The position numbers were made by a program, and so were the translations under genes. The notes under the pieces were generated by a model. That model was given only the letters and a program-made list of their open reading frames with translations. It was not told the origin of the DNA and did not search any database. Shown here piece after piece: positions 37,906 to 46,833 of a stretch of 64,000 bases of DNA. Position 1 is the stretch's first letter. Every line of letters starts with the position of its first letter. The DNA is from Halichoerus grypus (Eukaryota; Chordata; Mammalia; Carnivora; Phocidae), in assembly GCF_964656455.1 (NCBI RefSeq), contig NC_135719.1, forward strand, positions 70,482,283 through 70,546,282. The letters run 5' to 3'.

Positions 37906-39129
37906 TCAAGAGCGTGAGCGCACGTGCAGCTGGCAAGCAGCCCTTCCCCCCCCCAGTAGAGAGTAGGGCTCTGCTCTGAGCCCCCGAACTGGCTGTCCGG
38001 CCTTGCCCTGGCCCAGGAGGCGGCTGCCCCAGCCTCCCTGCTCCCCGCTGCCTCCTGCTGCTGCTATGTTGCCCTCACGAGCTCCCAGCACTTGGCGGAA
38101 CTCCACACTTCCCCCATCAGTGGCCAAGACACGAGGCCACCAACACACCAAGGCACAACGGCTGCCCAGCTGGTCAGAGCTGACCCCGCTGGGGACATCC
38201 AGACCAATCCAGGGCACCAGCCACCACAAAAGCAGCAACAACACATACCACACAGCGTCCCAGTGTAAACTGACACTCAGAGGGCTCAGGAGTTTTCTGG
38301 AGGTCACTGGGCCAAGGAGGGAAGAGGCTGGGGTGGAGCCAGGCTCTTCTGCTGTGAAAACGCTGTCACGTGGGCCCTGCACCTATTCTGCGGGTCCAGG
38401 AGTAAGACGCTGAGCCCACTGAGGGGCCATTCTGAGATCCCGGGGGCTGGGCTTTGCACCCGGGGATGGGGGTGGGGGTTTGGGGGGGGTGCAGCAGCCA
38501 GGGGCAGGCAGAGAGTAAACAAGTAGTGGCCCAGAGGGCACCCTGGCACCTCATTCCATAGTGAGCAAGAGTCCTGGCAGGTCAGGTTCACGGAGAAGGC
38601 ACAGCCCACACCACAGCCCCAGGAGGCAACAGTAAGCACCTGGATCTCAAAATCAGAAGGTCCTCCAGAAGGCCCCAGGCCTCTGCTGTCAGCATTGCTG
38701 AAGTCGTCACCACCCTCCTCTAACCCACATGCTCCTTTAGCAGGAGCCCAGGGGTCTCCTCTCGAGGTCAGCAAGAGGCGGTGGCTAGAGGAAGACCTGG
38801 CCTGACCTCCAAGCCCACCAGCCTCCTCAGGGCAGCTGAGAGGACACACAGAGTACCAGGTCCGCGGCAAGTACACTGCGCACGGGGCCGCCAAGTAGGG
38901 CCACACGGCAGAATTCTGCACACCTCGGAGCAGTTTTTGCCTGCACTAAGACATGAAAGGTGCCCATGGAAGTGGTGCAACCTGGCCCCTAGCCCTGCCT
39001 GCTCAGCTGCCCACGCCCCCGCAAGAGGGACGGAAGCGAAGAGGGAGCCCTTGCCCCTCTCATGCACCTTCCAGGGCTTCACCACGTCCCTTGCCCCAAC
39101 AGCCCATCTGAAGAAAGAACCACATTCCA

Positions 39130-39823
39130 GCACAACAGATAGTAAGAGATCAGTTTATAGATAACAGTATGGGACAGACTGGGGAGGTACCAGGGCCCAT
39201 AGTGATGAGCTCCCTGGGAACAGACCAAGAGACAGACAAGCAGACAGACAGACAGAAGAACAGGAAACAGCCAAATGGTTCAGAGGCCCAGGCCCAGCCT
39301 CAGCAGCTGAGCCCAGGCTCCAGATCCAGTTCTGTCCTGGGAACCTGGGGGGTGAGCAGGACCCACAGGTGCCTCAGTTCTTGTAAGGCTCCCTTCTCCT
39401 CACTCCCCCCACGTCCCTTCCCAGCAGGCTGGGACTTTTCACACGTGGTCTATTTCCAGGGCTGGGGAGTGGTCGGGCTGGGGATGGGGAGGCAGAGGCC
39501 TGGGTAGTATGGGGTTAGCAGCAGCACTGGGGGGAATCCATCAGGCATCAGCTGCCTGAGCTGGGGCACTGCTCAGCAGGGCCCCTATGTCCAGGGCAGG
39601 CCCCCCACCCTGCCCACCACACCAACATGGTGCAATAAATAGTTTCAAGTAGTAAGTCAGTGTCAGGCAGTCAGTGTCCCACTGGAGGCTGGTGGGACAA
39701 GCAGGGGCTTAGAGACAGAAGCTCCCAGCCACCCACAGAGTCCTTTCAGCAGTCTGCTGTGTGCACAGGAGCGGGGACCTGGCCCCATGTCTACGTGGAC
39801 ACTCCCTGCAGGGGCTCAGCCCC
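39130..39823 (-). other. CHAC1: CHAC1 3' untranslated region
   Basis: About 0.7 kb downstream of the TGA on the minus strand. I see no AATAAA or ATTAAA on this strand here. The nearest candidate is the variant hexamer TATAAA (complement of 39154-39159), so the end near 39130-39140 is an estimate. Confidence 0.6.
39154..39159 (-). terminator. CHAC1: Candidate CHAC1 poly(A) signal, variant TATAAA
   Basis: On the minus strand the sequence ctgttatctataaactg places TATAAA, a known weaker poly(A) hexamer, about 665 nt after the stop codon. It was chosen because no canonical hexamer is present on that strand between the stop and this point. Confidence 0.45.
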
Positions 39824-40225
39824 TCAGACCAGTGCCAAAGCCTGCTCGGTGGGGCAGAAGCAGGGCAGCATGGTGCCCACAGCGTCCACGATGGCTGCCA
39901 GGTGCTCGTCCTGTGCCTGGGGCCCACAGAGCTGCATGAAGTCCGCCAGGCGCAACAAGTACTCTAGGTTGTGGCCAGAGAAGCCGCGGCAAGCCAGGAT
40001 CTGTGTTGCAATGGCCTCCTCGGGTGCAGGGCCCAGGTAACCAGGATTCTGGGGGGTGGCCACATAAGCCAATGCCTTGAGTGGCTGGTCAGGGGTATCT
40101 TGGGGGTAGAAGGTGACTTCCTTGGTATCATAGCCGCCAAGTACTGCTTCCCGCACGTTCAGGTACTTCAGGGCCTCGCTCACCTGCTCACCTCGAACCT
40201 GGTATGCCACACCCCACGTGCAGCC
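39824..40225 (-). CDS. CHAC1: CHAC1 coding exon 3 with catalytic Glu
   Basis: The acceptor is ttctag. It begins [20 protein letters not shown] and carries catalytic E123 and [13 protein letters not shown]. It ends at TGA, the complement of 39824-39826. Confidence 0.97.
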   Translation of the reverse strand, partial: GCTWGVAYQVRGEQVSEALKYLNVREAVLGGYDTKEVTFYPQDTPDQPLKALAYVATPQNPGYLGPAPEEAIATQILACRGFSGHNLEYLLRLADFMQLCGPQAQDEHLAAIVDAVGTMLPCFCPTEQALALV

Positions 40226-41372
40226 CTAGAAGGAAACATGGACACCGGGGTCACCCAAAACAGCTAGGCCCAACCCAGGTCTGTGCTCCATAAGGAAAGT
40301 GGGCAGGGGACTACCCTGAGTCATCTAGTAGCAATACATTAAGCTCATTCTCCCTTTCTTAACAAGGTTTGACAGGTGGTCTGGCTCCAAGGCCAAGAGG
40401 ATTCCTACTCAGAGAGTGGTTTGAGAACCAGGGGCATCATCCGTACAATTAAGAGGAATGGGGGTTTCAGGCCACCCTCTAATCTTATTAAATCAAAATC
40501 TGCGTTTTAAGAAGATCCTCAGGTGATTCTAGGGAGAAGCACTGAGCTAGACCACCTTCCCTGCTGCCTGAAAGGCATCTAATCTAGCCTACAGCCAAGG
40601 ACCCAGGAGCTCTGTCTGCAACCCTCCCTGCCAGGCCCTGGGGGGTCTCTCTCTTGACTCAGGCACTTACCTCACGATCTTCAAGGAGGGTCACGACACG
40701 GCCAGGCTGAGGAGGGAAGAAGAATTTTGGAAAAGGCAAGTTAGAAATCAGCTGTCACCAGTGTCAGAGGAAACGTTTATTAACCCTGCTAGTCCAGGCC
40801 TCAGTGAGTCCCACTCATCCAGGGGGGAAGTGGAGAGTGATGCATGGCTGCAGGAGAAATAGATACATGGCAGTGGCCCAAATTGATAATCAGAAATATT
40901 CATCAACATGGTGATCCACAGGATCACAGATTCTAGCCATCACAGGGATCCACCGTGTACAGAAATTTAAGCCACACCCCCCAGGCACAGGTTTATACAC
41001 TTCCCCCACCAGCACGGAGTGACCCTCTGCCCAGAGAGCCCCCGACATTCCAGGGCACTGGTGCCCACTACCCTGCCCCCACCCCCTTCATTCCCCTGGG
41101 CATGGTCAGATGCTCACCATCTTGTCGCTGCCCCGATGGAAGGTGTCTCCCTGCCAGAAGCGGCGGCTGTAGCCGCGCACGAAGCCCACAAGGCTGTCGC
41201 TGTAGGCGAAGTCGGGCCTCCACACCAGGGAGCCGTACCCGAAAATCCACAGCGCTTGGGGGTCGCCGTCATCCCGGGGATGCTGCGCGGGTGGCGAGGG
41301 GGGTGGCGAGGGGGCTGGTGAGAGGGGCGGCGAGGCGGGCGGGGTGTTCTGGGCTGTGGACTCCTGCTTCAT
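39824..41372 (-). CDS. CHAC1: CHAC1 glutathione-specific gamma-glutamylcyclotransferase 1
   Basis: Cytosolic enzyme that cleaves glutathione to 5-oxoproline and Cys-Gly, induced by ATF4-ATF3-CHOP in the unfolded-protein and amino-acid stress responses. Exons on the minus strand: 41372-41118 (85 codons), 40706-40671 (12 codons) and 40225-39824 (133 codons plus TGA), giving 230 aa; all introns are GT/AG and phase 0. The fold signature is [15 protein letters not shown] at residues 41-55. The catalytic Glu is E123 in [11 protein letters not shown], equivalent to human E115. The C-terminus is [10 protein letters not shown]. The start ATG has A at -3 (ggcaccATG). Human CHAC1 is 222 aa; the extra residues here are in a Pro/Ser-rich N-terminus encoded by a GC-rich near-repeat. 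The enzyme has also been reported to block Notch1 furin processing. Identification is firm. Confidence 0.97.
40415..40555 (+). mobile_element. MER5-like fragment in CHAC1 intron 2
   Basis: Shows gagaaccaggggcatcat and tcctcaggtgattctaggg, a MER5A-like remnant within the 445-bp intron between CHAC1 exons 2 and 3. Confidence 0.55.
40671..40706 (-). CDS. CHAC1: CHAC1 coding exon 2 (36-nt microexon)
   Basis: A 12-codon exon, [12 protein letters not shown], with acceptor cctcag and donor gtaagt. Both junctions are phase 0. It is too short to appear as an open reading frame of its own. Confidence 0.95.
41118..41372 (-). CDS. CHAC1: CHAC1 coding exon 1
   Basis: Runs from ATG (complement of 41370-41372) to RGSDKM; the donor gtgagc is the complement of 41112-41117. 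It contains the Pro/Ser-rich N-terminus (residues 11-30) and the GYGSLVW substrate-loop motif. Confidence 0.96.
41286..41345. repeat. CHAC1: GC-rich near-tandem repeat inside CHAC1 exon 1
   Basis: Imperfect repeats of ggtggcgaggg and ggggcggcgagg encode the Pro/Ser/Ala-rich residues 11-30 of CHAC1 on the minus strand. This accounts for the protein being longer than the human form. Confidence 0.6.
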
Positions 41373-41717
41373 GGTGCCGGGCTCAGGGACGGGCCCGGCG
41401 GCCTCCGAGGCTGGTCTCCGGCGCGGGCACGGAAGGACCGACGGACGCGTACACCTGGCCTGGCACCCCTCGGTCGCTCCAGCTGCGCGGCCCCGTCGGA
41501 GGCGCCTTTTAAACCCTCCGGCCGGGAGGGCCCCCGCCCACCGCACCAGCTGCCGCGGTGATTGGGGCGGGGCAAATTCCCTTTTGACCAATCACCTTCG
41601 TGTTTTGCTTCCCGGTTAACCGCGCCGCCCTCTGAGTGGGTAACTGAGAGGCCAGCCCCAGGCCCAGCGCGCCCGGTGATTGGCTCGGCTTCACCTCCAT
41701 AGCAAACCTGGCAGGAG

Positions 41718-41726
41718 TGATGCAAC
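41718..41726 (-). promoter_or_regulatory. CHAC1: CARE (C/EBP-ATF response element) candidate, TGATGCAAC
   Basis: TGATGCAAC on the plus strand matches the CARE consensus TGATGNAAN bound by ATF4-C/EBP heterodimers. It lies about 245 bp upstream of the predicted CHAC1 start. Human CHAC1 is known to be induced by ATF4 through composite elements about 250-270 bp upstream. Confidence 0.65.
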
Positions 41727-41773
41727 CGCGGGGGAGGTTTCCCCAGCTCCCGCATGCAGCAAGGGCACCTCGG

Positions 41774-41782
41774 ATTGCGTCA
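41774..41782 (-). promoter_or_regulatory. CHAC1: Second ATF/CARE-like site, TGACGCAAT on minus strand
   Basis: attgcgtca on the plus strand reads TGACGCAAT on the minus strand, a half CRE joined to a C/EBP half-site. It lies about 300 bp upstream of the predicted start and about 50 bp from the CARE at 41718. Confidence 0.6.
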
Positions 41783-42087
41783 GGCGGCGGGCAGTGGACA
41801 GTGGGCACGGACGCGGGCACCGATCGTCCCTCCCGCAGCCCCTCCATGGCCTACGCCCTTTAGGAACCACGACCGGCGTGTCCCAGGCGGGTGTCTCCCC
41901 AGCAGCCCTGTCGGTGCACCTGTTCGGGTCACTGCCACCCCAGACAGCACCGACTCGTTAACAGGGCCAGTGCAGGGCACATCCCGAAGGAGCTCTCTGG
42001 GCGGCGTAAATGCCAGTCTCTGGGGCTCCGCCTGGGAGCACATACTCTAGAGAAGCCGTTGGAGGCACCCTCTGCATTCTGCACAGC

Positions 42088-42176
42088 TGACTCACGCGGT
42101 TGGCCAGCGTGAGCAAATGGAGAAACTGAGTCACGGGGCTGGCTAGGGTTTCTGCAGAAGCTGCCAGGCTGAGTCA
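42088..42176. promoter_or_regulatory. Cluster of three AP-1/MARE-like sites upstream of CHAC1
   Basis: Three TPA-response cores lie within 89 bp: TGACTCA at 42088-42094, TGAGTCA at 42127-42133 and GCTGAGTCA at 42168-42176. The last matches the NRF2/sMAF core GCnnnGTCA (TGACTCAGC on the other strand). The cluster sits about 0.6-0.7 kb upstream of the predicted CHAC1 start. Function is inferred. Confidence 0.5.
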
Positions 42177-42179
42177 GGC

Positions 42180-42860
42180 CGGGCGCCGGGAGCTTGCGGG
42201 CCTCACGTGAGGGCTACTCCCAGGGCCAGGTAGGCTTGGGGTGGAGCCTTTCAGCGCGCTTGCAACCGCCGCTGTCACTTTGGCAGTGGTGTCCAAACCT
42301 GCAGAGAGAAGCCAAAAAGTCAGGCCACTTCTGCCCTGAGGCGATGGGTTTAGTTCTGACCGGACCTGAAACTAGCAACAATGGTTGCGTTCATCCTCAG
42401 GCGCAGAAATTTCGGGAGCTTCCGGGAGCTTCTGGGAGCGGCAGGCAAGGTGGCCAAATTGAGGCTCGGAGACAGCTATGATCAGCTACCGGCTTTCTCT
42501 CTTGGCTGCTGGCCTCCTGACCCACGCAAGGTCGGCCAGCCATCTGGGGTTGACCCCCTAAGCAGGAACAAAAGGCTGCCCCCTAGGGATGTCTCTGGCT
42601 GGAAAGGGGGAACAGAGGTAGGAGAAGGCCTGCCTCTGGAACTGCAGAACTGGCTGGAGGAAACAGCTAATGAGGTCCGGGGTGAGCCCTCTGGCAGGCC
42701 AAATGGGCAATATTGCTTCTCATTGGATTCTAACTAGATATTTAAACTAAAAATTATCTGCACATTTAAAGTCATCATTCCAAAAGTGTGTAAGATATAT
42801 TCTCCAGTAGGAATGTTGCACCACAGTGTGTATACTATGAAGCTAGTTCTTTTAAAACAA
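42180..42860. other. CHAC1 upstream flank without recognised gene
   Basis: Unique-looking sequence between the AP-1/MARE cluster and the first SINE. Nothing coding is supported. Confidence 0.6.
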
Positions 42861-42867
42861 AGTATGT

Positions 42868-43050
42868 GGGGCGCCTGGATGGCTCAGTCGTTAAGCATCT
42901 GCCTTCAGCTCAGGTCATGATCCCAGGGTCCTGGGATCGAGCCCCACATCGGGCTCCCTACTCTCCCTCTCCCACTCCCCCTGCTTGTATTCCCTCTCTC
43001 GCTGTCTCTCTGTCAAATAAATAAATAAAATCTTTTAAAAAAAATAAAAT
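42868..43050 (+). repeat. CAN-SINE
   Basis: Head ggggcgcctggatggctcag. TSD aaaacaaagta on both sides. Confidence 0.93.
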
Positions 43051-43066
43051 AAAACAAAGTAAGTTA

Positions 43067-43224
43067 GGGGCGCCTGGGTGTCTCGGTGGGTTGAGCCAGG
43101 TCATGATCTCAGGGTTGTGAGATCTAGCCCAGGGCCAGGCTCTGTGCTCAGCAGGAAGTCAGCTTGAGATTCTTCTCTCTGCCCCTCCCCACCACACTCT
43201 CTCTCTAAAATAAATAAATAAATC
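43067..43224 (+). repeat. CAN-SINE, diverged
   Basis: Head ggggcgcctgggtgtctcgg with an internal deletion. Its tail is the target of the next element. Confidence 0.85.
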
Positions 43225-43414
43225 TTTTTTTTTTTTGTAAGATTTTATTTATTTGAGAGAGAGACAGAGAGCATGAGCAGGGGGAAGGGCAGAGGGAGAG
43301 GGAGTAGACTCCCCGATGAGCAGAGAGCCTGACACGGGGCTTGATCCCAAGACCCTGAGATCATGACCTGAGCCTAAGGCAGAGGCTTAACAGACTGAGC
43401 CACCCAGGTGCCCC
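43225..43414 (-). repeat. CAN-SINE inserted in the tail of the preceding SINE
   Basis: Minus orientation. The TSD aaataaataaatcttt is taken from the A tail of the element at 43067. Confidence 0.92.
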
Positions 43415-43446
43415 AAATAAATAAATCTTTAAAATATATATATATA

Positions 43447-43641
43447 GGGGCTCCTGGGTGGCTCAGTCGTTAAGTGTCTGTCTTCGGCTCAGGTCATGGG
43501 TTCTGGGATCGAGCCCCGCATCAGGCTCCTTGCTCAGCGGGAAGCCTGCTTCTCCCTCTCCCACTCCCCCTGCTTGTGTTCCTGCTCTCGCTATCTCTCT
43601 CTCTCTCTGTCAAATAAATAAATAAAATCTAAAAAAAAAAG
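43447..43641 (+). repeat. CAN-SINE
   Basis: Head ggggctcctgggtggctcag, flanked on both sides by (TA)n runs. Confidence 0.92.
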
Positions 43642-43685
43642 AAATTCTAAAATATATATATATATATATGCACACACATATATAC
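43642..43685. repeat. (TA)n/(CA)n microsatellite
   Basis: A run of ta units passes into cacacaca and tatata. A related ta run lies left of the adjacent SINE at 43434-43446. Confidence 0.85.
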
Positions 43686-43772
43686 ATGTTACACATTAAT
43701 ATTTGTAAAAGAAATAATCTGTAAGAATATACCTAAACTGTTAGCAAAGCCTGTCACCAGAGAAGACCTTTC

Positions 43773-43994
43773 CTTTTCTCTTTGGTTTTTTTTTTTTTAA
43801 GATTTATTTATTTATTTATTTGTCAGAGAGAGAGAGAGAGAGCCAGAGAGCACAAGTAGGCAGAGGGGCAGGCAGAGGGAGAAGCAGACTCCCCGCTGAG
43901 CAAGGAGCCCGATGCAGGACTCCATCCCAGGACCCTGGGATCATGACCTAAGCCTAAGGCAGATGCTTAACCAACTGAGCCACCCAGGCGTCCC
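43773..43994 (-). repeat. CAN-SINE
   Basis: Minus orientation. The TSD-like ccagagaaga occurs at about 43757 and 43994. Confidence 0.9.
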
Positions 43995-44221
43995 CAGAGA
44001 AGAACTTTCAATATTAAATGTAAGCGTTTATGGAAAAGTTTGTTTTTGTTGCTGTTTTTACAAGGAGCATGAATTACTTTTCCAATAGGAAAAAAATAGA
44101 GGCAAATGGTTGTTTCTGGTCAATTCTTTCCCTCCATTCTCATGTTCACTCTCCCCTCTCCTCTACTCTCTATCCTGTCCCCTTTAGTCCATTTGAGCAT
44201 CTCCTGTGCTACTAGCATTTT

Positions 44222-44431
44222 TTTAAGTTTTTTTAAAGATTTTTTATTTATTCATTTGAGACACAGAGATACAGAGAGAGAGAGAGCATGAGCAGGGGGA
44301 GAGGCAGAGGGAGAGGGAGAAGCAGGCTCCTCGCCAAGCCAGGAGACCGACGTGGGACTCCATCTCAGGACCCTGGGATCATGACCCGAGCTGAAGGCAG
44401 ATGCTTAACGACTGAGCCCCCCAGTCACCCC
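44222..44431 (-). repeat. CAN-SINE, first of a tandem pair
   Basis: Minus orientation. TSD tgtgctactagc at 44205-44216 and 44432-44443; the right copy is shared with the next element. Confidence 0.92.
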
Positions 44432-44443
44432 TGTGCTACTAGC

Positions 44444-44656
44444 TTTTTTTTTTTAAGAGTTTATTTATTTATTTGACAGTGAGAGAAGGAACACAAGCAG
44501 GGGGAGTGGGAGAGGGAGAAGCAGGCTTCCCGCCGAGCAGGGAGCCCGATGCGGGGCTCGATCCCAGGAGCCCGATGCGGGGCTCAATCCCAGGACCCTG
44601 GGATCATGACCCCAGCCGAATGCAGCCGCTTAACAACTGAGCCCCCCAGCCGTCCC
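44444..44656 (-). repeat. CAN-SINE, second of a tandem pair, with internal duplication
   Basis: Minus orientation, flanked by tgtgctactagc at 44432-44443 and 44657-44668. It contains a 26-bp tandem duplication at 44541-44566 and 44567-44592 differing by one base. Confidence 0.92.
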
Positions 44657-45315
44657 TGTGCTACTAGCTTCTTAAGGAGAATATACCCCCCTCCATCTAC
44701 CACCTTTGGGTAGCTGGGTAGGAGGCAGGAAACTGGTACCAACACATTCCTGGAAGTATCTGAATTGGCACAAACAATGCTTTGAAAAAGCAGCTTAGTG
44801 ATATAAATCAAAAGTCATAAAATATCCCTGGCCTTTGACCCAATATTTCCACTCCAGGAAATTATTCAAAATATGGGAAAAGTCATATGCCTAAAGATTT
44901 TTCAATGCATTGTTATTTATTATAGCAAAACAAAGAAGAAAAACTATTTAAATATCCAAAAATAGCTTAATGTGTAAATAAATTTTGTGATCAATCCACA
45001 TGGTGGAGAAATACACACAAAGAGAATAACTTAAATATGCAGCAATAGATGATTAGTTATATAAATTTGATATGGATATAAAATTAAAGCTGTGGAGTCA
45101 TTAGAAACAATTATGTATGCTTATATTTGCTGATACAAAAACCTATCTCTGATGTAGAATTCAGTGAAAAAGCAAGTTATAAAATAACCTAATATAACTA
45201 TTTTAAACTTAAAAAGTCTACATGTGTTTATTTGCATAGAAAAAAATCCACAAGAACACAAAAAGCTTCAGTGATTACCTCTGAGTAGTAGGACTACATG
45301 AGATTTGCACTTTCT

Positions 45316-45722
45316 TTTTTTTAAGATTTTATTTGTCAGAGAGAGAGAGAGAGCATAAGCAGGGGGGGAGAGGCAGGCAGAGGGAGAAGCAGACTCCCCG
45401 CTGAGCAAGGAGCCCTACATGAGGGGCTGTTGGGTGGCTCAGCTGGTTAAGCCACTGCCTTTGGCTCAGGTCATGATCCCGGAGTCCTGGGGTTGAGTCC
45501 CACGTCAGGCTCCCGCTCCGCAGGGAGCCTGCTTCTCCCTCTGACCCTCTCCCCTCTCATGCTGTTTCTCACTCTCTCTCTCCCTCTCAAATAAATAAAT
45601 AAAAATAAATAAAATCTTAAAAAAAAAAAGAGGAGCCCAACACAGGACTCGATTCTAGGACCCAGGGATCATGACCTCAGCCGAGGGCAGATGCTCAACA
45701 CACTAAGCCACCCAGGTGTCCC
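45316..45722 (-). repeat. CAN-SINE interrupted by another SINE
   Basis: Minus orientation, in two pieces (about 45316-45421 and 45631-45722). TSD tgcactttctttttt at about 45306 and 45723, inserted into an L1-like sequence. Confidence 0.85.
45422..45630 (+). repeat. CAN-SINE nested in a minus-strand SINE
   Basis: Plus orientation, inside the element spanning 45316-45722. Short flanking repeat aggagccc. Confidence 0.9.
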
Positions 45723-46289
45723 TGCACTTTCTTTTTTATTTGCCAATTCAGATTGTCAAAAATCCAGTCTAGGATTTTTGAAGAAACATAAACCACTTCT
45801 ATTTAGAAAAGAAAAAGTCACAATAAAAATCCATTATAAAAACAATGTAGTAAAAATGCCCAGGGCCGCATAATCAGGCAAAAATGCAAACTATGAACTA
45901 TCACATGCACTATTATTAAAACTATTAAAACAACAATAACAAGATACATGAGGAAAAAGATGGGGGGAGCATCATATACCAATGACGGATGTGTTGAGGT
46001 ATTAGGACTACGGGTGATTCTTCTCTCTCTTTTTCAAGGCTTATGAAATGTAATTTTTGTAATAAAAAGTTACTTTTAAAGGGTAGTTCATGGTTTTCTG
46101 GTGGCTAAGGGGCATATCAGAATTACATGGGGAATATTTTCAAGACGCCCATTGGCCAACTTCCTTGCACCAGAATAAAGCCCCAGTGGTGAGGTCCTCA
46201 GTAACTCCAGGTAAGTTAGGCACTTCCTTCTCTGTGCTCCCACAGCCCCTTACCTCACTTCTGTTTATCTGTCCCCTCCGCCTCATGCT

Positions 46290-46500
46290 TCTAACAGAAA
46301 CAATCATTTGTTGAGCACTTACCGTGAACCAGGCCGTTTGCTAAATGCTTTACATTCATTCTGATTACAAACTTCTCCCCTACTTTGTGAGGTAAATATC
46401 ATTTCACAGATGAGCAAACGGAAGCACAGGAAAGGTAGGTAAGCCACTCATGGGGATGCCCAGCCAGTCACGGAGCGTAGGTCTGAAGGCAGATAGGCCA
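46290..46500 (-). repeat. MIR-type SINE
   Basis: Antisense MIR words: ttgagcacttaccgtgaacc, tttcacagatgagcaaacgg. Confidence 0.65.
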
Positions 46501-46630
46501 ACCCTGGATCCTCCTTGCTCGTAAGCTCTTGATAATCCTGCTTCCTGAGAGCAGATGTCATCTTTGAAGTCCCTGGGGGACCCACACAGTGCTGGCTCAT
46601 GGAAGGTTCTCCACAAGAGTAGGTGGAAGA

Positions 46631-46833
46631 GGGGCGCCTGGGTGGCTCAGTCATTAAGTGTCTGCCTTCGGCTCAGGTCATGATCCCAGGGTCCTGGGAT
46701 CGAGCCCCGCATCAGGCTCCCTGCTCAGCGGGAAGCCTGCTTCTCCCTCTCCCACTCCCCCTGCTTGTGTTCCTTCTCGCTCTGTGTCTCTCTCTGTCAA
46801 ATAAATAAATAAAATCTTAAAAAAAAAAAAAAA
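46631..46833 (+). repeat. CAN-SINE, full length
   Basis: Head ggggcgcctgggtggctcag, long A tail. The flanks agtaggtggaagag and agtcggtagaaggag look like an aged TSD. Confidence 0.94.

Larger units (their letters stand above)
18500..39130. other. INO80-CHAC1 intergenic spacer
   Basis: A 20.6-kb spacer into which both genes point their 3' ends. Besides the listed repeats, the sections 18500-20540, 21031-21624, 22445-24279, 30800-31780, 32782-36240 and 37910-39130 hold no recognisable exon, RNA gene or young repeat. Long open frames there lack known domains. Confidence 0.7.
41460..41800 (-). promoter_or_regulatory. CHAC1: CHAC1 core and proximal promoter
   Basis: Upstream of the CHAC1 ATG the minus strand has a TATA-like TTTAAAA (complement of 41507-41513), which predicts transcription start near 41478 and a 5'UTR of about 105 nt without an upstream ATG. 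Three CCAAT boxes (complement of 41561-41565, plus strand 41588-41592, complement of 41679-41683) and a GC box at 41566-41572 suit NF-Y and Sp1 binding. Motif positions are seen; factor binding is inferred. Confidence 0.75.
41060..41900. other. CHAC1: CpG island over CHAC1 exon 1 and promoter
   Basis: This stretch is visibly GC-rich with many CG dinucleotides (for example gcgcacgaagc, ccgtcggagg, ggacgcgggcaccg), unlike the flanks. It spans exon 1 and the promoter, as expected of a CpG-island promoter. The boundaries were judged by eye. Confidence 0.7.
44790..46085 (+). mobile_element. L1-like 3' region, interrupted by nested SINEs
   Basis: A/T-rich old L1/HAL1-type text (gacccaatatttccactcc, gattacctctgagtagtagg), ending tgtaataaaaagttac. 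Two nested CAN-SINEs sit at 45316-45722. Confidence 0.6.

Noticed and set aside
37161..37979. 272-codon open frame on the plus strand
   Set aside because: It lies in C-rich degraded L2 sequence; Pro/Ser/Leu-rich with no L2 reverse-transcriptase motif.
39634..39639. AATAAA on the plus strand within the CHAC1 3'UTR
   Set aside because: It is on the strand opposite to CHAC1. No plus-strand transcript ending there is supported.
41373..41591. In-frame open extension upstream of the CHAC1 ATG
   Set aside because: The frame is open, but I see no ATG in it; the apparent start is TTG at the top of the promoter. The known protein starts at MKQES.
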